Of a stretch of 64,000 nt of DNA, positions 35,237-43,493 are shown piece by piece. The notes beneath the pieces were generated by a model, which saw nothing but the letters and a program-made list of their open reading frames with translations, did not search any database and had not been told where the DNA came from. Made by a program: the position numbers and the translations under genes. The DNA is from Paraburkholderia sp. (GTDB taxonomy: Bacteria > Pseudomonadota > Gammaproteobacteria > Burkholderiales > Burkholderiaceae), in the NCBI GenBank assembly GCA_004322045.1, contig SCRN01000042.1, positions 19,045 through 83,044 on the forward strand, read 5' to 3'. How positions within the stretch are numbered: the stretch's first letter is position 1; every line of letters begins with the position of its first letter.

Positions 35237-36616
35237 TCACGCCCGATGCCCTGAAATCGGCCCCGCTTCCCCGGTTAAATCGAACACGCGGTCGATCCAT
35301 GCCAAAAAAGTCGAGAACGTGAAATCCGACGACTGGTCCGTGCGAAATGCCTTCATCACCGGCATATCGGCCGGGTCTTTCTGATTGAGCAAATCGGCGA
35401 TGAACGTCCCGACGTCGGCGTCGATCCCGTTCTCGTGAATGCCTGAGCCCGTAAAGCTGACGACGGTCACCTGATGGTTGTGCATGAAATCGCCGCGCGC
35501 CCAAGGCATGAAGTAGCCGAAGTTCGGCAGCGGATCGAGCGTTTGCTTGAGCCGGTTCAGTTCCTGAGCGAACATCGCGCTCGAAAGCGCATCCTTGGCT
35601 GCATCGTCGGGTGCGGCGATCACCGACGGAACGAACGCGCGATAGTGATAGGCCGCGATCACCTCGTCACGCTGGTAAGTCGTATAGCCGAAGCGATCGT
35701 GCGGATAAGTCTTCGATAACGCGGCGTAGGCGCTGCCCATGTTCTTCGGATCGAAATACGGCGAGAGCTTGCTGTTGATCGTGACCATGCCGTCAGGGCC
35801 TGTCATCCCCCACTCTTGGTTCACCTTGTCATAAAGGCCAACGGACGGATAGACGGCGGGATCGGCGCCGAACGGCGTGTTGAACACGGTGCCCGCATCG
35901 TCCAACAACGCGCTGCGCGCCTGCGGCTGCAACGTGTTGCGCAGCGTGGGGTAGTTCGCCAAGGTGCCGTAACCGCCGGCGCTCGTGCCATAGACGAGCA
36001 ATCGATTCGGACGGGCGAATCCATGCTCGGCCAGCCATTGCGCCACCGCTTGCGCATTCTTCAGGCCGTTGTAGTGCTGAACTCTCGCATCGCCCGCCGG
36101 CGACGTATAGCTGCGCACGGCGCTGCCCATATGAATGTCACCGGTGCAGTACGGCACGAATACTTGGGTCCAGTCCTGCGTCTCCACTTTCGGTTCGCCG
36201 ACCAGAATATGCGCCAAATCCATTCTGATCATCAGCGGCGACAACAACGACGACTTCAGGCTTTGGCTCGTCGTGCCATCCATGTAGTTGTGCGCGATTC
36301 CGTCGGGGTTGTACGCGCCTAGCCCGGCTTCGGGCCCGGAGTTCGCCGTCTCCGTGCAAGTGGCGTAATTCCAGCACGCGCCGCCCGGCTCCATCATGTA
36401 GAGCATGTCGTTCGATTGCGCGCGATTGATATAAAACCGCATGGGCGTTCCGTTGCCGCACGACGCGCCGCTGCTTTCGGGTAGCACGACTTCATACCAC
36501 GCGTAGTACGGGATCGACGGATCGGGCAACACGGTATCGGTCGCGCGTGCGTTCAACGTGGCGATGCTCAATATGCCGCCGAGGCAAAGCCCCTTCAACA
36601 AGTTGGATGCAAACAT
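35237..36616 (-). CDS. Secreted pectinacetylesterase-family hydrolase
   Basis: 459-residue serine hydrolase of the pectinacetylesterase/Notum superfamily with a signal peptide (LLKGLCLGGILSIATLNARA, cut before TDTVL). The nucleophile motif GTSAGGYGTL lies near residue 205, and the oxyanion region MMEPGGACWNYATC with its Cys pair near 75-89 is typical. An Asp and a His near the C-terminus (NGIDADVGTF, MHNHQV) could complete the triad. The substrate in bacteria is not known; bacterial members need not act on pectin. GGAGGGAAG precedes the ATG at 36616. A membrane-anchored helical protein is encoded 62 bases upstream and may assist its secretion. Confidence 0.82.
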   Translation of the reverse strand: MFASNLLKGLCLGGILSIATLNARATDTVLPDPSIPYYAWYEVVLPESSGASCGNGTPMRFYINRAQSNDMLYMMEPGGACWNYATCTETANSGPEAGLGAYNPDGIAHNYMDGTTSQSLKSSLLSPLMIRMDLAHILVGEPKVETQDWTQVFVPYCTGDIHMGSAVRSYTSPAGDARVQHYNGLKNAQAVAQWLAEHGFARPNRLLVYGTSAGGYGTLANYPTLRNTLQPQARSALLDDAGTVFNTPFGADPAVYPSVGLYDKVNQEWGMTGPDGMVTINSKLSPYFDPKNMGSAYAALSKTYPHDRFGYTTYQRDEVIAAYHYRAFVPSVIAAPDDAAKDALSSAMFAQELNRLKQTLDPLPNFGYFMPWARGDFMHNHQVTVVSFTGSGIHENGIDADVGTFIADLLNQKDPADMPVMKAFRTDQSSDFTFSTFLAWIDRVFDLTGEAGPISGHRA

Positions 36617-36678
36617 CTTCCCTCCGTCTCTAACGGTCGAGGCACTGTCGGCGCAGGCGAAATGCATGCGCCGTACGT

Positions 36679-37398
36679 TCAATGGGTAGCGGATGAAGAA
36701 GCGTGGTCGAACAACTGCACGCGCAGCGCTTGCAAGCGTTGACCGATGACGATTTGCTGCTGCGGATCGGACACGGTTGCTTGAACCTCGTCGATCACCG
36801 CTTTGCTCTGCCTTGCATAGGCTTGATAACGCGGGTCTCGCGCCGGGGACGGTCCAATCGTTCGGCGAGCGTACGCGTCCCACTGCTCGCGCGCCGCATG
36901 CAACTGAGCTTCGCGTGCGGCGGGGTTCGGCTCGGCATCGCCGAGCAACGCAGCGGTCATGACTTCCGCTTGCGCCGGAAGGACTTCGTTGCGAGCAACG
37001 TGTTCGGGTAGATCGGCGAGAATTTGCCGGGCCAATTGCGCGCGTTCGGCTGCGCTCATGCGCGCCTTGTCGCGCCCGTATGCGGCCACTCGATCGCGAA
37101 AGCGGGCGAACGCCACGATGCGGCCGATCTGAGCTTCGGCGTCGGTTCGCGATGCGAGGGTCTTGCGCAAGGCGTCGATATTCAGCGCGCGTTCGGCCGG
37201 GCCGGGCTCAGCAGCGGCGGCGACTCGCGTGGCGATATCGGGGGAGGGTTGAAGATCGATCGTCGACGCGTCGGTCGAGTGGATAGGCGAGAGGGCATCG
37301 CCCGGCAAGCGTCGTTCATATCGCCACAGCGCGATGACGACCGCACCCGCAAGCGCAACGAATAACACCCTGCGCCAAAGCGTTTTGACTCGCTTCAT
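36679..37398 (-). CDS. Membrane-anchored periplasmic helical protein, resembles lipase/phospholipase chaperones
   Basis: 239-residue protein with one N-terminal membrane anchor (LFVALAGAVVIALWRYERR, about 12-30), a Pro/Ser/Thr-rich linker and a C-terminal part that is almost all charged amphipathic helix. The layout is that of lipase-specific foldases and phospholipase accessory proteins, but it is about 100 residues shorter than a typical Lif and I see no RXXFDY-type signature. It is transcribed just before the secreted hydrolase at 35237, the usual place of an export chaperone and its client. Function is inferred from context. Confidence 0.55.
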   Translation of the reverse strand: MKRVKTLWRRVLFVALAGAVVIALWRYERRLPGDALSPIHSTDASTIDLQPSPDIATRVAAAAEPGPAERALNIDALRKTLASRTDAEAQIGRIVAFARFRDRVAAYGRDKARMSAAERAQLARQILADLPEHVARNEVLPAQAEVMTAALLGDAEPNPAAREAQLHAAREQWDAYARRTIGPSPARDPRYQAYARQSKAVIDEVQATVSDPQQQIVIGQRLQALRVQLFDHASSSATH

Positions 37399-37587
37399 GC
37401 CGCCTCCCTAAGTCCGTCATCGCAGCGCGATGCTTGGATAGGGCTACGTTTTAGGACGAAAGGCAGCGGTCGTCAAAATCAACGCTAAGCGTGGCACTCT
37501 AAATTGATTGCGCGCGTTGATTGCGCATCGAATGTATCGTTCTCGCGCGTAGCCGATACGGATAGCAAGCGGCCCTCCTGCGCGCGC

Positions 37588-39027
37588 TCACTTCACGCCG
37601 GCCGGCCGCTCGTTCGACGACATGCGCTTCTCCCAGCCCTGCAAGATGCGCTTCTCCAGAGCATCGTATCCCCCGCCGAAGTGGTGCCCGCCCGAGGTGC
37701 GAACCACCTCGCGCGTACCCGCGAGATCGGGGCACAACGTGTCGTCTTCGTTCTCGCCGTAGAAGCATTGCACGAGGCTGGCAGGTAGCCGCTCGACTTC
37801 CGGCTTCGCCTGCAGCGCTTTATCGCTCGGCGGCATGCCGAGCCAGCCCGTGACGCGCACTTGAAAGTCCGCTGCGCGCGCAAAGCCAAGCAGCGAGACG
37901 ATCGAGACTTTGTCCCGCAAGTCGTTGGGTAGGCGGTTATACGCGAACGGCATCACGTCCGCGCCAAACGAGTAGCCGATCAGCGCGAACGAATTCGCAT
38001 GCCAGCGCGAACCGTAGGCACGCAGCACCCGGGCAAGATCGCGGCTCACTTGTTCCGGTTTCTTCTCGCTCCAGAAATAGCGCAAGCTGTCCCAACCCAC
38101 GACCGACACGCCATCTCTCTGCAATTGCTCGCCGATCGTCTTGTCGAGATCGCGCCACCCGCCATCGCCCGACATCACGATTGCGAGCATGCCGCGCGGG
38201 TGCGCCGCCGGCAGTTCGATGAGCGGCAGATCGGAAACGTCTTGCTCGCCCGCCGTGATTGGCTGCAAATGTGGACGAACCAATGCGGCAAGTTGCTCGG
38301 CCCTGGTGGTCGATGCGGCGAACATGCGCATCGGCTTGCCCGTGAACGGCGCCATCAACGCCTTCGCATCTTTGTCGAAATGAAAACCCGGCGCATCGGC
38401 GCCTTCTTTGACGGCCGAGCGCAACGCCCGCTGCATCGCGTCCATTGCGCTCTGTTGGGTCACGCCGAACTCGACGAAGCCCGGCAATACGCTACCCCGG
38501 CTCACGGTCGGGTCGGGCGGGCATTGATGAAACTCGCTGCGCAAGGCCGCATCGGCATCGATGGCCGCGGCGCCCGCGATCGTATTGGCCGGCGCTTGGG
38601 CGAGAACGTGCAATGCAAGCGTGGCCCCCTGTCCGGTTCCGGCCATGATCGGCGCGAAGTAGCGATCCGATTTCAGTTGGCGCTCGAGTTGATGGCTGAG
38701 CGCTTCGGCATCGCCGTCGAGATGGCGGCAATCGCGCCCCGTGGCGGCGAGATTGGCCGCGTAGCGTGCGGTGTCGACGCCAACGGTCAACGCGCCTTCA
38801 CGAGCCAGAGCCCGCGCAGCTTGCGCATCGGCATCCGTCCACCCTTTGCCGGCGGAAAACAGAACGACGAAGCCGCGCATCTCGCCCTGCGGCCATTCGA
38901 CAGCGACGTCGCCATAACGCCCGCCCGATATGCGTGATTCGGCAGCCTGCGCGGTGATGCAGAAACATACGCCGGCAACGATCATGGCCAACCGTTTAGC
39001 ACGGCTGAGTACTGAATTGAGTTTCAT
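37588..39027 (-). CDS. acvB: AcvB/VirJ-family periplasmic hydrolase (lysyl-phosphatidylglycerol hydrolase)
   Basis: 479-residue exported protein (signal AKRLAMIVAGVCFCITAQA) with two alpha/beta-hydrolase-like halves. The second half carries IVMSGDGGWRDLDK and the serine motif LIGYSFGADVMPFAYNRL, hallmarks of AcvB/VirJ. In Agrobacterium and Rhizobium, AcvB removes lysine from lysyl-phosphatidylglycerol in the periplasm. Here it directly follows mprF, and its ATG overlaps the mprF stop by 4 bases (39024-39027). The synthase and the hydrolase of the same lipid are thus made from one mRNA. Confidence 0.9.
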   Translation of the reverse strand: MKLNSVLSRAKRLAMIVAGVCFCITAQAAESRISGGRYGDVAVEWPQGEMRGFVVLFSAGKGWTDADAQAARALAREGALTVGVDTARYAANLAATGRDCRHLDGDAEALSHQLERQLKSDRYFAPIMAGTGQGATLALHVLAQAPANTIAGAAAIDADAALRSEFHQCPPDPTVSRGSVLPGFVEFGVTQQSAMDAMQRALRSAVKEGADAPGFHFDKDAKALMAPFTGKPMRMFAASTTRAEQLAALVRPHLQPITAGEQDVSDLPLIELPAAHPRGMLAIVMSGDGGWRDLDKTIGEQLQRDGVSVVGWDSLRYFWSEKKPEQVSRDLARVLRAYGSRWHANSFALIGYSFGADVMPFAYNRLPNDLRDKVSIVSLLGFARAADFQVRVTGWLGMPPSDKALQAKPEVERLPASLVQCFYGENEDDTLCPDLAGTREVVRTSGGHHFGGGYDALEKRILQGWEKRMSSNERPAGVK

Positions 39028-41618
39028 GAACGGCGCCCGCCGGCCAAAATGGAAAGGTCCACCAACGTCACGAGTGCACTGGCCCAGCCGGACACCGCCA
39101 AATAACGCGGCTCCCAGCGCGGCTGAAATTTGCCCTTGAATGCACGCAGGCCTTGGAAATTGTAGAAACGTCCGCCGAAGCGCCATACCATCGTCGCCAA
39201 GCGGTGAAGCGGCGAGCTGAGCGGCATCGGCTGCACGCCCGAGAATGGCGCAACGCCAAGGCTCAACGACCGATAGCCGCCGCGCTTCAAAAAGAGGGCA
39301 AGCTGCACGAACAGATAGTCCATGACGTACGGCGACGCATCGGCCACATGACGCATGACACCAACCGTCGCTTCGACGTTCAGATCGGTGGTCATGAACG
39401 TCGTAAATGCGACGGGCACGCCGTTCTCGCGAACGAGCATCACCGACTGCGCGGCGAGATAGGCTTCGCTGAATGCTGCGACGGAGAAGCTCTTCTCGCG
39501 CGCCGAACGGCTCTTGAGCCAGCTATCGGAAATGCCGCGCAGAATGTCCAGATGCGCGGGCACGGCGGCCGCATCGATCACCTCGGTCGTGCAACCGTCC
39601 CGTTCCGCGCGACGCAGAGAGTATCGCAAAGCGGCTCGCTTAGGCCCGTTCAGATCGAATCCGTCGAGCGCGAGCCGCGCCTCCTCGCCGAGCTTCATCA
39701 GCGTCAAGCCCGAGTCCAAATAGAGCGGCAGCGAATCGGCACGGACCTGATAGAACGCGGCGCGGCCTCCGTGCTGATGCGCCAGCATGACGAACTTGTG
39801 GATCAGTTGCTCCCACTCACAGCGGGGCCCGACCGGATCGTGCAGCGCGGCCCAGGTACGGCCATGCTTGGCATACATCAAGAATGCTTGGCGCGAATCG
39901 GAGAACAGGAAGCTCTTGTCGCCCATCATCGCAAGCCCGGCATCGCTGCGTTCCTGCGCGCGAATGATCTGCACCGCGGCGGTGAGATCTTGCGAACTCG
40001 GACACACGAAGCGTCCCGCCGCGGGCCGCAATAGTTGCCACAGCGAAAACGCCGTCGCGACGAGACCCGAGGCGAGCATCGCGCGCAGCGAGCGCGTCGC
40101 GCGCTCATCGAATGCGAACTGCCACCATAGATCGTTGCGGTACGGCACGTTGCGATAGGCGAAGAACATCACCCACAGCGCGCACATGAGCACGATCGCC
40201 ACCGAGATCAGCCATCCGCCGGTGAACGGCTCCGAGAACAGCGCGGCGCGCCGATTGAAGTTGCGGCGCGTGCTGACGAGCAGCACCAGCAGCGTCGCCA
40301 GGATGCCCGCTTCGACGAAAGCCGATCCTTTGATGACCGAGAGCACGAGGCTCACGGCCGTCAGCGCGACGGCCACCCACCACGCCGCATCGAGCCGACG
40401 CAGCAAGCCGCGGGCGACGAACAGCAACAATACGCCAACCACACCGCTGACCAGTTGCGAGCTTTCGAGGGCCCATAGCGGCACGAGCTGGCGCAGCACG
40501 GCTAGCCGATGCGCCAATGCGGGCGTAGCGCTCGACATGATCAGCATCGAGCCGGTAACGAACGTGATGAGGCAGAGGAACAACGGTGCGAGACGGCCGA
40601 TGCGCACGACGCGCCGCAACGGCAGCCGTGCGCGCAACGCCCGGCCCTCGTAGCCGGCCAGCACACCCGCCGATAAGACGAGCGGCAAGCCGAAGTATAC
40701 GGCGCGATAAGCGAGAAGCGCGGCGACGAGCGCAGGCGTCGTCACATCGCCGCGCAAGGCGAACACCATCACGGATTCGAAGATGCCGACGCCGCCCGGA
40801 GTATGGCCCAAGATGCCGAGCAGCAACGACACGGAGTAGACCGCGAGAAAGCTGATGAAGTCCGAGTGCGTGCTGGGCAGAAAAGCCCATAGCGCCGCAC
40901 CCGCGCCGACGACGTCGACGATGCCGAAGATGATTTGCGCGGCCAAATCGGCCCGTGCGGGGATGTCGATCGCTATTGCCCGCCACGGTGTTTCGATCCG
41001 CTTCGTGCTCGCACCGCAACAGGCGATGGCCGCAGCGAACGCGACGAGCACGAGCACACTGCCAAGACGCAATAGCCCCGGCGAGAGGTGCGTCATCGTC
41101 GCGAGCAGGTTGGTATCCCAAAGCGCGCCCAAAGCGCCGACCGCGAGCAGCGCCATGACGAGCGAGACGCTCGTGAAGACCGTGAGGCGACCGACCTGTG
41201 CGGGCGTAACGCCTGCTGCGCCATAGACGCGGCAGCGCACCGCGCCGCCTGTCAGTGCACCGAATCCCGCGATGTTGCCGAGCGCCGAAGCCGCCGTCGC
41301 GCCGATCCATAGCAGCGGTCGCGGAACCTTCGCTTGGACGTGGCGCAATCCGATTTCGTCGCGGGCGACGAGCGCGACGAAGCTCAACGCCGTCGCAGCC
41401 AGCGCAACCGCCCACTTGTGAGGGGCGATGTTGAACAGTTGCCGGCTGACCGAATGGTAATTGATGCTCTGGGACATCTCCTGCAGCGCAAACAACAGGA
41501 GAATGCAGATGGCCAGCGCGAGCGCGGGCGGCAGTAAGCGCTTGATGCCGATATGCCGCAGCCTCGCGCCAAACGCGACCATGGTCTTCAAACTGCGGTC
41601 CCCAATACGTCTGAGCAT
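39024..41618 (-). CDS. mprF: Phosphatidylglycerol lysyltransferase/flippase (MprF/LpiA)
   Basis: 864-residue bifunctional membrane protein. Residues about 20-540 form some 14 membrane segments with the flippase domain (GNIAGFGALTGGAVRCRVYGAAG, LGHTPGGVGIFESVMVFAL). The C-terminal cytoplasmic part (about 550-855) is the aminoacyl-tRNA-dependent synthase, with GDKSFLFSDSRQAFLMY and YNFQGLRAFKGKFQPRWEPRYLA. It adds lysine (or possibly alanine) from tRNA to phosphatidylglycerol, lowering surface charge and giving resistance to cationic peptides and acid. It overlaps the acvB gene downstream. Confidence 0.95.
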   Translation of the reverse strand: MLRRIGDRSLKTMVAFGARLRHIGIKRLLPPALALAICILLLFALQEMSQSINYHSVSRQLFNIAPHKWAVALAATALSFVALVARDEIGLRHVQAKVPRPLLWIGATAASALGNIAGFGALTGGAVRCRVYGAAGVTPAQVGRLTVFTSVSLVMALLAVGALGALWDTNLLATMTHLSPGLLRLGSVLVLVAFAAAIACCGASTKRIETPWRAIAIDIPARADLAAQIIFGIVDVVGAGAALWAFLPSTHSDFISFLAVYSVSLLLGILGHTPGGVGIFESVMVFALRGDVTTPALVAALLAYRAVYFGLPLVLSAGVLAGYEGRALRARLPLRRVVRIGRLAPLFLCLITFVTGSMLIMSSATPALAHRLAVLRQLVPLWALESSQLVSGVVGVLLLFVARGLLRRLDAAWWVAVALTAVSLVLSVIKGSAFVEAGILATLLVLLVSTRRNFNRRAALFSEPFTGGWLISVAIVLMCALWVMFFAYRNVPYRNDLWWQFAFDERATRSLRAMLASGLVATAFSLWQLLRPAAGRFVCPSSQDLTAAVQIIRAQERSDAGLAMMGDKSFLFSDSRQAFLMYAKHGRTWAALHDPVGPRCEWEQLIHKFVMLAHQHGGRAAFYQVRADSLPLYLDSGLTLMKLGEEARLALDGFDLNGPKRAALRYSLRRAERDGCTTEVIDAAAVPAHLDILRGISDSWLKSRSAREKSFSVAAFSEAYLAAQSVMLVRENGVPVAFTTFMTTDLNVEATVGVMRHVADASPYVMDYLFVQLALFLKRGGYRSLSLGVAPFSGVQPMPLSSPLHRLATMVWRFGGRFYNFQGLRAFKGKFQPRWEPRYLAVSGWASALVTLVDLSILAGGRRS

Positions 41619-41802
41619 CTCTTCTGTCGTCGATCGTGCAAGCCGGCAGCGGTCCCCCGCCGGCGGTCACGCGCCGTCCGACGAGCCTGAGCACCGCCCG
41701 CGGCCGACGATCGATCGGTGTAGCAAGTTGTGAACTTTTACAACGCGCGGAGGGGGGCTTCGGTTGACCGGCGCGGGGCCGGCACCTGAGATTTAATGAG
41801 GG

Positions 41803-41988
41803 TCAGAGGAACGGCTTGCCATCGATCTGCTCATAGCCGAGCGTGCCGTCGTCTGCCTCGATCTGCTCGACGTAATTGCGCGCGCCGCACATCGGACAAC
41901 GGAACAGCAACCCCTGGCCTTCATTCTTGATGACGACGTCCGACAGCGCCCATTGGGCTTGGCAGCTTTGATTTCTACACGTAAACAC
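41803..41988 (-). CDS. Small zinc-ribbon protein
   Basis: 61-residue protein with Cys4, Cys9, Cys31 and Cys34 (CRNQSC and CPMC) placed to bind one zinc ion, and an acidic C-terminal half (EQIEADDGTLGYEQIDG). The arrangement resembles zinc ribbons of nucleic-acid-associated proteins, but the family is not characterised. It is transcribed in the same direction as mprF, 184 bases before it. Length, cysteine spacing and codon use support a real gene. Confidence 0.72.
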   Translation of the reverse strand: MFTCRNQSCQAQWALSDVVIKNEGQGLLFRCPMCGARNYVEQIEADDGTLGYEQIDGKPFL

Positions 41989-42048
41989 TGACGTTCTCCG
42001 GCTCGATGCTCAATTCGTTGCTAAATGTCGTTTTGTCGTTTGAATCGT

Positions 42049-43377
42049 TCAATGCTCGTTGCCGCCTGCGGCCGCGCTCTTGCGCGAGCGACTGGTGCGC
42101 GCGCTCGACTTGCGTGCGGTTCTCGCCGGTTTCGCTTGGGCGGCGGCTTCGGTTTCCGGCTCGCCCTCGGTGCTGGCGGGTTGGTTCGAGCCATTGCCGC
42201 CGGCAGTCGGCGCCTTTTTAGCAGCCGCTTTGCGTGTGCGGCGCGGCTTCGCGGTTTCGCGTGCCGGTGCTTCGTGCATTGGCGCTTCGTGTATCGGCGC
42301 TTCGTGCATCGCGGTTTCGCGTATTGGCGCACCTTCGTTCAACGCGGTCGGTTCGATCGGCATCGCCTCGATCACCGTAACAGGCTCCAACGGTAATTGC
42401 ACACCGACGCCCGGTGCAGGTTCGCGCCCTTGCTTGCGTCCGCCTTTGCTCCGCTTGCGGCCCTTGTTGTTGGCCACCTCCCCCGCAACGCTCTCGTCCT
42501 GTGCGACGGAAGCGCCCGCCGCCGCGGCCGCTTTTACCGGCTCGGGCGCATCGGCCAGGGTTGGGCGATAGACGAACGCCCCCGATTTGTCGTCGCGCCC
42601 CACTTCGAGCAATCCACGCGCTTGCGCCTCATCGAGCAAATTGCCGAATGCCCGAAAACCGTAATACGACTCACTGAAATCCGGCTTGCGGCGCTTGATC
42701 GCACTTTTGAGCACCGAGGCCCAGATCTTCCCGCTTTCGCCGCGCTCGGATGCGAGCGCATCAAAAGTCTCCACGGCAATGGCGATCGCCTTGGCCTTGC
42801 GCGACTCCATCTCTGCCTTCGGATGCTTGTCTTCGTCGGCCGCGCGTTTGGCCGCCACGCTCGCTTCACGCGATTCGCGCTTCGCCGTAGCGCGCTGCTG
42901 CTCGCGCACGAGATCGTCGTAGAAGATGAATTCGTCGCAATTGGCGACGAGCAAGTCGGACGTCGAATTCTTGACGCCGACGCCGATCACCTTCTTCGCG
43001 TTCTCGCGCAACTTCGAGACGAGCGGAGAAAAATCGGAGTCGCCGCTGATGATGACGAAGGTATCGACGTGCGACTTCGTGTAGCAAAGATCGAGCGCAT
43101 CGACGACCAGCCGAATGTCGGCGGAATTCTTTCCCGATTGGCGCACGTGCGGAATTTCGATCAGCTCGAAGCTGGCCTCGTGCATCGACGCCTTGAAGCC
43201 CTTGTAGCGATCCCAATCGCAATAGGCTTTCTTGACGACGATGCTTCCTTTGAGCAGCAGCCGCTCGAGCACGGGCTTGATGTCGAACTTCTCGAATTTC
43301 GCGTCGCGCACGCCCAGGGCGACGTTCTCGAAATCGCAGAACAGCGCCATGCTGACGCTATCTTGTGGGGAAGCCAT
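42049..43377 (-). CDS. NYN-domain (PIN-like) nuclease with LOTUS/OST-HTH domain
   Basis: 442-residue protein. The N-terminal NYN domain (about 8-160) has the acidic residues of a metal-dependent PIN-like RNase: CDFENVA, GKNSADIRLVVDALDL and ISGDSDFSPLVSKLRE. A basic helical linker leads to an OST-HTH/LOTUS winged helix (about 200-275; SVLKSAIKRRKPDFSESYYGFRAFGNLLDEAQ), which binds RNA, in some cases G-quadruplex RNA. The last 160 residues are disordered: Ala/Pro/Lys-rich, with four imperfect five-residue repeats (HEAPI/M type) and a Lys/Arg tail. It probably processes RNA; the target is unknown. Confidence 0.9.
   Translation of the reverse strand: MASPQDSVSMALFCDFENVALGVRDAKFEKFDIKPVLERLLLKGSIVVKKAYCDWDRYKGFKASMHEASFELIEIPHVRQSGKNSADIRLVVDALDLCYTKSHVDTFVIISGDSDFSPLVSKLRENAKKVIGVGVKNSTSDLLVANCDEFIFYDDLVREQQRATAKRESREASVAAKRAADEDKHPKAEMESRKAKAIAIAVETFDALASERGESGKIWASVLKSAIKRRKPDFSESYYGFRAFGNLLDEAQARGLLEVGRDDKSGAFVYRPTLADAPEPVKAAAAAGASVAQDESVAGEVANNKGRKRSKGGRKQGREPAPGVGVQLPLEPVTVIEAMPIEPTALNEGAPIRETAMHEAPIHEAPMHEAPARETAKPRRTRKAAAKKAPTAGGNGSNQPASTEGEPETEAAAQAKPARTARKSSARTSRSRKSAAAGGNEH
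42266..42325 (-). repeat. Four 15-bp tandem units coding five-residue repeats
   Basis: Units at 42266, 42281, 42296 and 42311 are near-copies of GGCGCTTCGTGCATC on the plus strand and code M/I-H-E-A-P or the related I-R-E-T-A on the minus strand. The first three units differ from one another at one to three positions; the fourth has diverged further. They lie in the disordered tail of the NYN-LOTUS gene. Unit number may vary between strains because the length keeps the frame. Confidence 0.8.
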
Positions 43378-43493
43378 AAATCTCTCCGGCCGATGAGGCG
43401 CATGGTTCGTTGATGTTCAATTTGCGCACATGATAGCCGGTTGTGAGAACGCGCTCGACCCGAGCGGCGGACGAGCGGCACAGCAACGGCGAA

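Noticed and set aside
40105..41694. 529-codon frame on the minus strand, other frame of mprF
   Set aside because: Extremely Arg-rich translation with no domain; it is an out-of-frame shadow of mprF.
42266..42325. Short regular repeats, considered as a CRISPR array
   Set aside because: Units are 15 bp without spacers, lie in frame inside a gene and code a peptide repeat. No cas genes are present.
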